A stretch of DNA of 64,000 bases from Metridium senile (GCA_949775045.1 OX459100.1:12282447-12346446), one strand, 5' to 3'. Positions 32,938-44,645 are shown, counted from the first letter of the stretch. Numbers and translations are program-made. The notes: a model not told the origin generated them from the sequence alone.

Positions 32938-33581
32938 GGTGACTGGCTACTTTTGGAAACAATGTTAAACTTTTCTTTAAACTACGATTTTTTAATGTGA
33001 AATTTAATGCTGATTCCAGAAATGAAAATAAAAGGGGGTGTCCCGAGCTCAATTTCGAGATAATCAGCATTTAATGAACGCCTACGCGCGAGATTTTGAA
33101 GAAAAACCTGCGAAAACTGAAGCAACATGAAAAAAATTACAACTCATAAGAAAATAGTTTTTTTTCATACTATATCAAGCACAAATGCTTGATAATGGTA
33201 ATGAATCATTCTACAATACAACATGGTTATTTTTGAATAAAAGACAAAGAAATACCTTGATCTGACATATTTTGTCCTTTCAGTGCTTTCAAAACTCGCA
33301 TGAAGTCGGACAAAAAATACTACGAAAATCAATTTTTTTGTATGTTAGAAAAATTAACTTTTAAAAAAAAATTGATATAGCGTAGATTTTATTAGGTTCT
33401 TTCAACTAAGCATAACAAAAGTATAGAGTCCCGCGAAAAATTCGAGGGTTTTGCCCTGTTGAAGTTCAAAACGTGTATGGTTCCTAAATAAAAATTTGTA
33501 TTTTATTCAGCGGTTTTTGTGCGCGCGCACATCGTGGGCTCGAATCGAACGTTCCAAGGCGTTCAAAAGTAGCCAGTCACC
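32938..33581. mobile_element. 644-bp TTAA element downstream of gene A
   Basis: Perfect 18-bp inverted repeats GGTGACTGGCTACTTTTG, with TTAA on both sides (32934-32937 and 33582-33585). The paralogous site after gene B (CAAGTTAAACATTTTTGACGG, TTAA 45883-45886) is empty. TTAA targeting indicates a piggyBac/Kolobok-type non-autonomous element. Confidence 0.88.
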
Positions 33582-33585
33582 TTAA

Positions 33586-34680
33586 ACATTTTTGACGGTG
33601 TTACAAATTTCATTCTATTACATATCGTGTATATCAAACACCGACGCAGCCTATGCTAGTTTACTTGCTAGTTTCCATTTAAGTAAAGTTATAAGTCAAC
33701 ATTTTTTACGGTGTTACAAATTTCATTATTTTACATATCGTTTATATCAAACACCAACGCAGCCTATGCTAGTTTACTCGCTAGTTTCCATTTAAGTAAA
33801 GTTATAAGTCAACATTTTTTACGGTGTTACAAATTTCATTATTTTACATATCGTTTATATCAAACACCAACGCAGCCTATGCTAGTTTACTCGCTAGTTT
33901 CCATTTAAGTAAAGTTATAAGTCAACATTTTTTACGGTGTTACAAATTTCATTATTTTACATATCGTTTATATCAAACACCGACGCAGCCTATGTAGTGT
34001 TTACAACATGAGCGGCCGTGTTGTATCGGCAGATACAATCGCAAGCCGAAGGCGCGCGATTGTATCGCCGATACAACACGGACGCGAATGTTGTAAACTA
34101 CTTAAAAAATGTCTAGGTTAGCTCTTTCATATTTTACCAAAATTTTCAAGATTAAAATAAATTTTGCCGTAAAATTACCAGTTAAAACTTATGCAAATCA
34201 GGATATACAACACTAGTGTTGTATCAGATTTACAACACTCGTCATGGTCATGATTTCTTTTGAAAATGTCTCATTAATTATTCATGAATTTTTTAAGTAG
34301 TGTTTACAACATGAGCGGCCGTGTTGTATCGGCAGATACAATCGCAAGCCGAAGGCGCGCGATTGTATCGCCGATACAACACGGACGCGAATGTTGTAAA
34401 CTACTTAAAAAATGTCTAGGTTAGCTCTTTCATATTTTACCAAAATGTTCAAGATTAAAATAAATTTTGCCGTAAAATTACCAGTTAAAACTTATGCAAA
34501 TCAGGATATACAACACTAGTGTTGTATCAGATTTACAACACTCGTCATGGTCATGATTTCTTTTGAAAATGTCTCATTAATTATTCATGAATTTTTTAAG
34601 CTAGTTTACTCGCTAGTTTCCATTTAAGTAAAGTTATAAGTCAACATTTTTTACGGTGTTACAAATTTCATTATTTTACG
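33586..34680 (+). repeat. 113-bp tandem repeat array, interrupted
   Basis: Units contain TTTACGGTGTTACAAATTTC, ATCAAACACCGACGCAGCCT and TTTACTCGCTAGTTTCC. They are spaced 113 bp (for example 33708, 33821 and 33934). The array is split by the 606-bp insertion at 33995-34600. The same family is at 45890-46085, and inverted at 57470-57595, 59285-59515 and 60240-60680. Confidence 0.85.
33995..34600 (+). repeat. 303-bp hairpin-bearing unit, exactly two tandem copies
   Basis: Each copy starts TAGTGTTTACAACATGAGCG, contains a hairpin with arms CGTGTTGTATCGG and GATACAATCGC around AAGCCGAAGGCGCG, then ends TTCATGAATTTTTTAAG. The two copies are almost identical (one T/G difference seen). Confidence 0.85.
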
Positions 34681-34954
34681 TGCTACGTATATTAATAATT
34701 AGCACAGTGATGTACAACGTGCTACGTATATTAATAACACAGTGATGTACAACGTGCTACGTATATTAATAATTAACACAGTGATGTACAACGTGCTACG
34801 TATATTAATAACACAGTGATGTACAACGTGCTACGTATATTAATAACACAGTGATGTACAACGTGCTACGTATATTAATAACACAGTGATGTACAACGTG
34901 CTACGTATATTAATAACACAGTGATGTACAACGTGCTACGTATATTAATAACAC
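34679..34954 (+). repeat. 35-bp satellite, array 1
   Basis: Units read GTGCTACGTATATTAATAAC plus ACAGTGATGTACAAC. About eight copies, two of them with AATTA/AATTAG variants. The array ends where a 1.2-kb insertion begins. Confidence 0.9.
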
Positions 34955-36163
34955 ATTATAAAATAACCATTATATAACGCGCGCTCTCATTGGCTGAAAC
35001 GTGCAAAAAACCGTGTTTCTATAAGAGCATAGAAACACGGTTTTCAAGCGGAGTGTCGCTTGATTTTTCCGTAAAAATACAAAATCGTGTCGTCTAATGA
35101 AGAAAACAAATTTTTTGTGTCAATTTTGACTTCGACGGCCTTCACCACCTCAGAAGTCACGAACTGAAAAGTCTCTAACACTTTTAAGCTTGCCGTAAAA
35201 ATATTAAATCTGAGTTCACAGCCCAAAGTACTGATTCAAATCGCGACAAGATTTGTCTACCGTAAAAGCACTTTTAATTCCTAAATATGTACAAAGTAAA
35301 TACAAAAAATCATTTTGATGTCATTGAATTTGCACAATAGTAGAAAAATATACTTCAGCAAAAGCTACAAGCTTTATAACCTACATGTACATCAAAACAG
35401 AGAAAGTTTTCCTTCGTCTTGCTTCAGTTCTCGGTAAAGTCGTTCGTCAAGCATTCTTTTACTTAAACTCTCCTGCTATTCTTCTTGAAACCTTACATGC
35501 AGCTCAAACGGTCGAAAACGGTCACTCAGAGTTCCACAGTTCCACAAATTCAAGTTAGAGTTTCGACTTCAGAAGCGAAATAGGCAGAATTTCATCGACT
35601 TGCAAGATAGACAAAGTAAAGCGTGAATACACGGCTTTGAGCAAAGCACGTTTCAGTGAAATTGAAGTGTTTTTGCTCACGATTTCAGCTAGATTTTAGA
35701 CTTTTCTAATATGGTAGTTGAACTCTGAAATCCACTTTTAATCCATGTAAACTTGATCATCGTTTGTTGTGGTCTTATATTGACATTTTGTGAAGAATAA
35801 AGTCGATTTTTTCATCGCACTGAAAATTATTTTTGACAAGTTTTGAACTGGTACGCTTTTTGCTTGGTACGTCGTCATTTGATGACGTTAGGAGAATTTG
35901 TTGTGTTATCACAAGGGCATTAAATGCACTTTAGCTTTATATCTTCGTTATTATCTGTTGTTGTTATTTTATAAAAGCATTAGAAGATATTTTCCGTGTT
36001 TCTATTCTCTGTTAGAAACACTTGGGATTGTTGGGAGAACACTCGAAAAGATTTTGAATCACTCGCTTTCAGCTCGTGATTCAAAATCTTTCTCGTGTTC
36101 TCCCAACAATCCCGCGTGTTTCTAACAGAGAATAGAAACACGGAAAATATCTTCTAATGCTTA
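34955..36163. other. 1.2-kb insertion splitting the 35-bp satellite
   Basis: It starts with CGCGCGCTCTCATTGGCTGA and a small hairpin (CCGTGTTTCTAT ... ATAGAAACACGG at about 35011-35041), and ends with the long hairpin at 35974-36163. The satellite resumes immediately afterwards. No coding potential is recognised in the middle. Confidence 0.5.
35974..36163. repeat. Long hairpin, TCACTCGCTTTCAGCTCGTGA family (copy 2)
   Basis: Arms of about 85 bp start AAAAGCATTAGAAG and end CTTCTAATGCTT. The core and the motifs CACTTGGGAT, ACACTCGAAAA and ATCCCGCGTG match the copy at 27794, while the intervening stem sequences differ but pair within the copy. Confidence 0.8.
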
Positions 36164-36538
36164 AGTGATGTACAACGTGCTACGTATATTAATAACACAG
36201 TGATGTACAACGTGCTACGTATATTAATAACACAGTGATGTACAGCGTGCTACGTATATTAATAACACAGTGATGTATACAACGTGCTACGTATATTAAT
36301 AACACAGTGATGTACAACGTGCTACGTATATTAATAACACAGTGATGTACAACGTGCTACGTATATTAATAACACAGTGATGTACAACGTGCTACGTATA
36401 TTAATAACACAGTGATGTACAACGTGCTACGTATATTAATAACACAGTGATGTACAACGTTCTACGTATATTAATAACACAGTGATGTACAACGTGCTAC
36501 GTATATTAATAACACACTGATGTACAACGTGCTACGTA
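36164..36538 (+). repeat. 35-bp satellite, array 2
   Basis: About ten to eleven copies of the same 35-bp unit, continuing array 1 after the insertion. Confidence 0.9.
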
Positions 36539-36785
36539 CTTTTTGACGTTTCGAATATATAATGATACCACTCTTGCCGTTCACAAATTCTTATGATTAT
36601 TGAAATATATATATTTATACAAAATTACTGTAAAAAAGTAAAAGAGAAAACAAAATATGTAAAATATCTACACTAGTGAAATTGATTTTGAAAATGGATA
36701 ATAAATTGAATTGAATAAGTTATTATTTTTATATTTTTACTTCAAGTCATTTTTCCTGATGTAGTGGACACTAGTTTAACAGCTA

Positions 36786-37165
36786 GTTATATTACATTTT
36801 TACTTCATTTATTTTCTTATAAAAATCGTAGAAGCCCACACTAGGTAAACTGCTATAGTTATCTTTTTCTTTTTTTACTACATTTATTTTCTTATAAAAA
36901 TCGTAGAAGCCCACACTAGGTAAACTGCTATAGTTATCTTTTTCTTTTTTTACTACATTTATTTTCTTATAAAAATCGTAGAAGCCCACACTAGGTAAAC
37001 TGCTATAGTTATCTTTTTCTTTTTTTACTACATTTATTTTCTCAGTTATAAAAATCGTAGAAGCCCACACTAGGTAAACTGCTATAGTTATCTTTTTCTT
37101 TTTTTACTACATTTATTTTCTTATAAAAATCATAGAAACCCACACTAGGTAAACTGCTATAGTTA
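36786..37165 (+). repeat. 75-bp minisatellite upstream of gene B
   Basis: Five units with AAATCGTAGAAGCCCACACT, AGGTAAACTGCTATAGTTAT and a T-rich spacer, 75 bp apart (36826, 36901 and so on). Paralogous to 46689-47130. Confidence 0.9.
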
Positions 37166-37648
37166 TCGTACAGTTTTACTTCAACTGCTTCTTTAGAAAC
37201 GCTGCCATACAAGCCCATACTTGTTTAACGTGTAGTCACACGTATATTTTAACTCCAATTGTATTCTTAGAAAAATCGATTCAGCCCACACAAAGTTTAT
37301 CTAGGGTGGGTGGGGGTGGGGGGGGGGGGGGGGGGTATTTGGAAAATACAACAGGTGATTTTGTCGACTCCCCATACACTAATAAATGAAAGCCCCCTCA
37401 CTGTAAATCTTTACTCCACTATAGTGTTTTAGAATACCTACACAGTCCACGCTCTTTAACCACAAGGTATTGTACATCATTATTAGGATTGTTTTCCTAG
37501 AAACACCTTTATATAAACATTAGCTGCTAGTTTATATTCTACATTTGTACCCGAAACAAATAAACACTTTATTATAATATAGATATGCTCTTTGTATTGA
37601 TTTGTGCAAGTCAGGGGGGCTTTTTAAATGAGGGACAGTGACCCATCA

Positions 37649-37725
37649 TGCAACCTCGTTCCCAGGTCTCTCTTCTTTCGCCAAAACCGAAGGGAGAGGG
37701 CCCTGGGAACGAGGTTGCCATCATG
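37649..37725. repeat. Small hairpin, GGGAACGAGGTTG arms
   Basis: CAACCTCGTTCCCAGG on the left pairs with CCTGGGAACGAGGTTG on the right, loop of about 40 bp. An identical copy is present at about 47609-47685 in the duplicated block. Confidence 0.8.
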
Positions 37726-38204
37726 CTTTTCGAGCATCGAGTGATCTCATCTTGTCTGAAAACTGCAGTTGAAGGAAACTATTGATGATGATTATGATCG
37801 ATGATAAATATTGATAACAATTATATATAATGATTTATATACTAAAAATAATAAAGATGATAATGAATAATGATAATAATACCTGTGATGAAAATAGTGA
37901 TAGGAAAAAATAAAACTTAGAAAGATGATAATGATGACAATGATGATAATAAGCGTTGATACAAAATTCCATAAAAAATATTTTGATTGATTAAGCTGTT
38001 GTTTTGACTGATTGAATAAATTAAAGACTTTTAAAAAAGACTTGAGAATTTTCTATTTATATTATTTATACCACTTGAGAATTGCGTGTGAGTACTACAC
38101 CCCTCCCCTCCCCTCCCTACCTTCCAACCTTTGAGTCGAAGACGTAATGGACTGGAAATAGAAAACGAAAGCACCAAAACGAGTCTGAGAGGGAAATTCC
38201 CAAT

Positions 38205-38258
38205 ATGGCGTCGCAAGAAGAGGAAGTGACAATTCAAAACACAATCTTTTCACAATGA
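38205..38258 (+). other. Upstream 17-codon ORF before gene B
   Basis: ATG GCG TCG start, MASQEEEVTIQNTIFSQ and TGA, 67 bp before the CYLD-type ATG at 38325. The identical ORF lies at the same place before gene C. It follows a CCCCTCCCCTCC pyrimidine tract that may belong to the promoter. It could reduce translation of the main ORF if both lie on one mRNA, which is inference. Confidence 0.4.
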
Positions 38259-38324
38259 TACAGTACGGTTATATCCTTCTAAAAAACACAAACTAATGCC
38301 TTAACATTGAATCAAGCCATCAAC

Positions 38325-38789
38325 ATGGAAAAAAGATTACATAAATACATTTTACTTAACAATAGGGAAGGCGAACACACCGAAAAAGGTTTGTTGTTAT
38401 TACTAGTATCGACGAAACATATCCCAACCCAATTCTTTCGAGGAGAACTGCTTGAAGCCTTGCTCAAGGCAGAACAACCCAAAAACCCCGAAAAGATTGC
38501 CCTTACTGGAATATGTAAGAAGAATTTGAGGGTAGAATGCCCTACATCTGAGGTAGCAAAGCTAACAGACAGCGAAGCTGACTTGCTAATGGCTGTGAAC
38601 TCAGCTGAGGAAAGGTTTCGTATTTATCGAGAAAGAAATCGTTTAGAAGCTGGGAAGTGCCTTAAAGTCGGCGATAAAGTGTTAGTTAAAGTAAAAACGC
38701 TTCCTAAAGACGCAGAGGGAATTATATGGTATAGGGGAACACTGCCAACTTGTAGAGGAATCATGTTTGGTGTGGAGCTGCTGAGCAAG
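38325..38789 (+). pseudogene. Gene B exon 1: CYLD N-terminus and first half of CAP-Gly 1
   Basis: Starts MEKRLHKYILLNNREGEHTE, contains the CYLD-specific EADLLMAVNSAEERFRIYRE block and ends GIMFGVELLSK at AAG|GTAATT (phase 0). This exon is open. It differs from 48279-48737 by about a dozen residues and a short length change (LLLLLVSTKH against LLSLSTKN). Confidence 0.85.
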
Positions 38790-39863
38790 GTAATTTGACT
38801 TAGAATCACATTATAAACTACTTGCGCCAATTGGTTCAAAATGACGAATCTGTGACATAGATAGAGAGGGTTTCAGTGTGGAATTCAACGCTCAGAAAGC
38901 TAATAAAAGGAAAAATCAGGGATTCTGTGTACAGCTGTACAAATGATCCCTACCATATTATTGATCCCTGTCACAATAATGATTCCCAAGTCACCGCAAT
39001 GTTGATCTCCATCGCAATAATGATTCCTTTGTTGCTGTGCAATATTGATCCCTCTGAAGGAGTGATGGACCATGGAGTTATTTTTACTTGCATTTATCCA
39101 TAAATAGTATGTATATATAATGTATAAATAATTTTGTGTTTTCACTTAATATTCGTTTTATTTGTTTGTTTGTTTATTGTTTGTCATGAATTGCTAAATA
39201 TAAAGCATTTTTACAACACCAAAAAGAGGTAGAAAACGTTTTCCAAAATGTTATTGAACTTCAATCATAACTTGACAATCTTGGCAAGATTTTTGTAAGA
39301 TCTTGGCAGGTTTTTTCACAAGATCTTAAGTAAGATCATGGTAAGATCTTGCATAAAATAGTAAAGTAAAGTAATGTTCTTATATAGCGCATTTCACATA
39401 CATCCTGATGCGCTTTACAATTATCATGTGTATAAACCGCTGGCTGCTTATCATGAATTAGTAACTAGTAATTATTAGTCCAGCCAGTCACTGAGGGTGG
39501 TCACAGCTAGGGTTTGTTATACATAATTATTAAGTTGTTATGCAACAGTGCTTTGCTTCTATGTCCGCACAAGGATATGAGTTTGTTTCGTTTGTTAAGT
39601 GTTCAGTGTTTAAGTAAATAATTATGTAAATAATTAATAATATGTAAATGATTAATAATTATGTAAATAGAATCTATATCATATATAAAGAGGATGTTGT
39701 AAGGATCTTAGTATGAATAAATTATTCTGAAGAGTGAGTCATAGACTCACAAAACAGTTCTATAGAGATAAAAAATGTGATTTCTTCATTTAATATATAT
39801 ACGATTCGCTCTACATAAAGTATCGCGGGCACTGTCAATGGTGACTGTCTACTGACATATATA

Positions 39864-40070
39864 CAGTGGTACCTCTATTAAGTGGTCACCCTCGGGACTT
39901 TCCAAAGTGGCCGCTTACATTGTAATAGAGGTTGGCCATTGAATAGAGGTATAGAATAGGTATAGGAACAGGAATAGATTTGGGACTTTTTATTGTGGCC
40001 GCCTAATAGAGGCAGGGTGACCGCTTAATGGGTGACTGCTTAATGGGTGACCGCTCAATAGAGGTACCAC
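39864..40070. mobile_element. Tigger/pogo-like MITE
   Basis: Left end TA-CAGTGGTACCTCTATTAAG, right end AATAGAGGTACCAC, with internal GTGACCGCTTAAT repeats. CAGT...CCTCTATTAAG termini after TA are typical of pogo/Tigger non-autonomous elements. Confidence 0.65.
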
Positions 40071-40322
40071 AACAGTTGTGTATAATATATATATGATACA
40101 ATGGCAACAATTACAATTTTTTTAAATAATAATGTAGTTTATAGCCTACAATTTTTATGGTAAAACCAGCTTCAGATTGCAATTAACATACAATTTAGGC
40201 TCAGGGGAACAATTCAACTTCATTAAATTGAATATAATATTAAATAAAAATGTCTTAAGTCTAAATTTTATAATGTGAATTACTGAAATAGATTTAAATA
40301 TATCAAATTAAATATTTTTTAA

Positions 40323-40776
40323 AGTGCACCTGACGCCTTTCATGATATTTTGCGAATCTGTTGTACATGAGGTGTATAATAAGTGTACTTAATTTTTTTG
40401 ATGTCGACCTCTCCTTTCTGAGATATAAACATTTGATATCTGAAAATGCAAATGAAGTGACGTCATCCCAGGCCTCATTAAATATACAAAAGTTATCTGG
40501 AAATAATTATAGCAATTTTTTAAAGCTCAATATCTGTATTACTAATATTAACACTACCATTAACATTTTTACTAATTTACAAAAACAAGCTTGCTGTCAG
40601 CTTTGAAACAAAACTTTGACAAATTCCTGGGATGACGTCACCTCATTTGCATTTTCAGATTTCAAATGTTCATATCTCAAAAAGGAGAGGTCGACATCAA
40701 GAAATATTAAGTACACTTATTATACACCTCATGTACAACAGATTTGCAAAATATCATGAAGGGCGCCAGGTGCACT
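40323..40776. mobile_element. MITE with about 150-bp arms, TTAA target
   Basis: Arms start AGTGCACCTG(A/G)CGCC and include GAGGTGTATAATAAGTGTAC and a GGGATGACGTCA/TGACGTCATCCC pair. TTAA is on both sides (40319-40322 and 40777-40780). Confidence 0.75.
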
Positions 40777-41508
40777 TTAAATAAAAATGTCTTTAATCGA
40801 GATTTTAAAATATTTACAGTCTCAGTACTGCGTATATGCGGGTTGATAATATGCGAATACACGAAACTAAGTTTTCAAAATTCAAAACGGCATTAAAAAG
40901 CCACTTCAAATCTTTGTAATTTCTTTTCGTTTTCTCCTTTTCGTATTGTGTTACCATATTTGTATTTAATGTTGTTGTATTGTTATTAGATTTATACAGG
41001 TCCCCATTTAAACCAGATATACTGAATTGGCCATGGCAACTAAACCTGTTTAAATATTATTAAAAATAAAATAAATAAAATATGTTCCAGAGTTTAGGAC
41101 CGGCAATAGAAAAAAACATGGCTTATTGTATTAGACCTTGGAATACATAGATCTTTCTTCCTAGTAGATCTTAGATATAAGGATGTAGCTTTAACTTGAA
41201 GCACATGCATCAACTTGAAGGAGATGTGCTATTTGACAGGATGCCGATGAAGTTTATGAAGTAATGCAGAAGAAAAAAGGAATGTTGTTCAAGTTTAAGC
41301 TGACGCCAGTGGGGAAATAACAGGAACCAGAAGCGCCTCACAGCTGCTGCGCAGGAGGTTAAATGTTGTATGGAAGTAAATATTTTTAATTGGAACAAAA
41401 TTATACGGCTGCAATTAAGAGCTGTCTTCAATTATAAAATGTGTTATAATTTTGTTATGCATAACTGCCAGCTTCAATGTTCATGGCATTTTTTATATTT
41501 TTTTTAAG

Positions 41509-41881
41509 GATGCATTAGGTCATGGTACCACAAATGGAACGTTCAGAAGTAAAAAATTATTCGATTGTCTTTGAATGTCCTCAAGATTGCGGTGTGTTTG
41601 TTGCCATGGACAAAATACGACCATTCACAGAGCCATCAAAATCACCCCGAAAAGAAACGTCATCACCTCATAAATCAATGTTATCATCATTTAATCTAAA
41701 AGGGATTATTCCAAGTGGGTCAAAAAGTAAAAGAAATCAAACATTTCCTAATTACAGTGAGAAGTTGAGAATTGACCAGAAGGTAGTGGTGTTTTTGGAT
41801 GAGAAACCAGTCCAAGGATATGTGAGGTACATTGCTGAGGTAGCTGAACCTGATGGGAGCATCCCTGTGGGAATTGAACTG
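41509..41881 (+). pseudogene. Gene B exon 2 with 10-bp insertion
   Basis: Length 373 against 363 in gene C. After GTTNGTFRSKK the frame is lost by about 10 extra bases around 41555-41573 and reaches TGA. Downstream the original frame resumes (ECPQDCGVFVAMDKIRPF) to GIEL|GTCATT. An ATG inside the shifted part makes a false continuous frame. Confidence 0.85.
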
Positions 41882-41984
41882 GTCATTTTGATATTTTATA
41901 ACGCTGATTTTTTTTGTAGTTCTTATCACTGTTTTGGTCTTTCTCAAAACTTGATACACCAGATGATCACAAACCATGACTTAC

Positions 41985-42215
41985 ACATTGGGCACAAACC
42001 ATTCAAACGTCAGTCACCAACTTCAACAGTTTTTTCAAGACTACACTCACCCAGATGATCGCCACTCTCCACAATCTCATACACCTAGGCACAAACCATT
42101 CAAACATCAGTCACCAACTTCAACAGTTTTTTCAAGACTGCACTCACCCAGATGATCGCCACTCTCCACCATCTCATACACCTAGGTTCAAACCATTCAA
42201 ATGTCAGACATCAAC
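41985..42215 (+). repeat. Intron minisatellite, about 90-bp units
   Basis: Units of ACAAACCATTCAAACGTCAG, then CAACAGTTTTTTCAAGACT and CCCAGATGATCGCC. Related to the longer array in gene C intron 2. Confidence 0.7.
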
Positions 42216-42439
42216 TTCAACATGCTCTCTGCACAATATACACAAGAATGATGACAGTTCGTCAACATTAATTACACTTTGTCTTTGGTTCAAACCAATG
42301 AAATGTTTAACAAGAAAAACAACTGTTTGGTCAAGGCTAAGGATACATACGGCTGGACAATTACAATCAAAAAACTTAACCAACATTACTTACATCTGGG
42401 TTTAGACCATTCTCTCTAGTGAATATTATCTTGTTATAG

Positions 42440-42644
42440 TTTGAAAAAATTGGTCGAGGCACTGGGATGTTCCAAAGAAAGCAGCGGTTTGTCTGCAAGG
42501 ACGGTTATGCTATTTTTGTACCTGCCAGCACTGTCATCCCTGAGGAAGACTTCCTTGGACACCACCAACAACATGACAGACTAAACAAGAGTGATGGCCT
42601 CACTTCAGTGTCACTGGGATATGAAGCCAACAATGGCAGATCTT
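42440..42644 (+). pseudogene. Gene B exon 3: second half of CAP-Gly 2
   Basis: FEKIGRGTGMFQRKQRFVCK through EANNGRS, leaving at TCT T|GTAAG in phase 1. The exon itself is open and close to 52466-52670. Confidence 0.85.
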
Positions 42645-43431
42645 GTAAGTTGTTTTATTCCTAAGAACTTTATCTATTCACCAAGGTATTTTTGCACAAA
42701 CATTTTTCCAATTGTTTTTTTTATGAAGATGTCTTCATTGAAGAAGACCAAATAAATTGTTTGAACATCAAGACACTGCATGAACTGCATGTTATTATAT
42801 AATCAAACGATTAAACTAATTAACAATTAGACCTCTCGCCCTCATGGTCTATAATAGCCCATGTGGCCGAAGGTGACGTGTGACGGCAAGTCAAAATTCA
42901 TTCAAAACACATCGAAATGCTCTACTGTTTTTGTCAATTTCTCCCTGAAAATAGCATAATTTTAGTGCTCAAACTACTATACTTTACTATATTTTAGAAC
43001 GACGGAGGAATCAAGAAAAGTTCAAGAACAGTTTTTTCTAAGCTTAAATTAAAAAATCTGGATTTCTCAATCAAACGTGAAGAATCGTGTGATGGCGCAC
43101 GCTCTTCAAGTCAAAATTCATTCACAAAACATCAAAATTATGTGTTTTTTTGTCATTTTCTTCCTCGTATTTGTCATTTAGGATTCAAATAAAAGCATTA
43201 TATATAGCATTAGGTTTTTAGCAGGAATAAAAGAATCAAGAAACGTTTTCAAAGTTGTCAAAACCGGCACTTTTCGCTACTAGTGGTCTATCACTCAATG
43301 GACCATTAGTAGAGTAGCCAATCAGAATGCACGATTACTGATAGACTACTAGTAGGTTTATATGTTTATACTAATACAAGATATGCATATCCTTTAAGTT
43401 ATAGTTTTAATTTGTATTTTTTTATAACTAG

Positions 43432-44645
43432 GCTCTTTGCTGGAAAAAAAAAAAAAACTATTCTCGGAGATACACGTAGACAGTTTGAGAGTGAGCGCCA
43501 ATTACATGAAGACACACGTAGACAGTTTGAGAGTGAGCGCCAGGTACACGAAGATACCCGTAAACAGTTTGAGAGTGAGCGCCAGCTACACGAAGATACC
43601 CGTAAACAGTTTGAGAGTGAGCGCCAGTTACACGAAGACACGCGTACACAATTTGAAAGGGAGCGCCAGTTACACGAAGGCACACGTAGACAGTTTGAAA
43701 GTGAGCGCCAGTTACACGAAGACACACGTAAACAGTTTGAAAGTGAGCGCCAGTTAAACGAAGGTACACGTGGACAGCTCGAATGTGAGCAGCAAGAACA
43801 CGCAGATACACGTGAACAGCTGGAGAGTGAGCAGCAACTACACGCAGATACACGTGGACAGCTGGAGAGTGAGCAGCAACTACACGCAGATACACGTGGA
43901 CAGCTGGAGAGTGAGCAGCAACTACACGCAGATACACGTGGACAGCTGAAGAGTGAGCAGCAGCTACACGCAGATACACGTGGACAGCTCGAGAGTGAGC
44001 AAGAGGAACACAGACATACACAAGAACAACTCGTAACATCTCAAACTGCTTTGCAAGAGGCTGAATCGTCACAGCGCGATTGGATTCTGGATAGAAGTGA
44101 AATAGAGATGACCGCTACAGTACTTGGTGCAGGAGGATGGGGTAGTGTGAGAGAAGGAAAATTTCGTGGTACAGTTGTTGCTGTCAAGCAAATTTACAGT
44201 ATACTAAATTTGTCTTCTGAATATTATAGTCGACTTTTTCAACGTGAAATGCAAATGGCAGCAAGGTGTCGCCATCCATGTCTGCTCCAGTTCATTGGTG
44301 CCACAAACGACAATGAAAGTCCATTATTTGTTACTGAATTGTTGGAAACAAGCCTCAGAGTGCTTCTAGAGGAACGTCGTGAATTGGAGCCCAATGAGGT
44401 GACAACTATCTCACTTGACGTTGCAAGGGCGTTAAACTACTTGCATCTTAATCGTCCTACTCCCATAATTCACCGGGATATCAGCAGTGCAAACGTGTTG
44501 CTATGGAAACAAGCAGATAGTTGGAGAGCCAAAGTATCAGACTGTGGTACTGCAAACTTCATGCATCACTGCCAGACAATTGGTCCAGGTGCGCCTATCT
44601 ACTCAGCATCTGAAGCGAGGACTTCCAGCTAGGCAGACTGTAAAG
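43432..44645 (+). pseudogene. Gene B kinase exon: 14 coiled-coil units and broken kinase
   Basis: Paralogue of gene A exon 6 with only 14 of the 42-bp units, the first seven being of an RRQFESERQLHE subtype. A run of 14 A replaces AAAAAAACAAAA, shifting the phase by two. The Gly loop (GAGGWGSV), VAVK and HRD are kept; DFG is DCG and APE is ASE. TAG at about 44630 lies just before the splice donor. Confidence 0.85.

Larger units (their letters stand above)
38790..41508 (+). other. Gene B intron 1
   Basis: Holds no recognisable exon. It contains the SINE-like phrase near 39365-39420, a Tigger-like MITE and a TTAA inverted-repeat element. It is almost unrelated to the corresponding intron of gene C apart from its last few tens of bases. 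Confidence 0.5.

Noticed and set aside
36792..37070. YDFYKKINVVKKEKDNYSSLP repeat protein on the minus strand
   Set aside because: Arises from the 75-bp minisatellite, a multiple of three; the same occurs at 46.7 kb.
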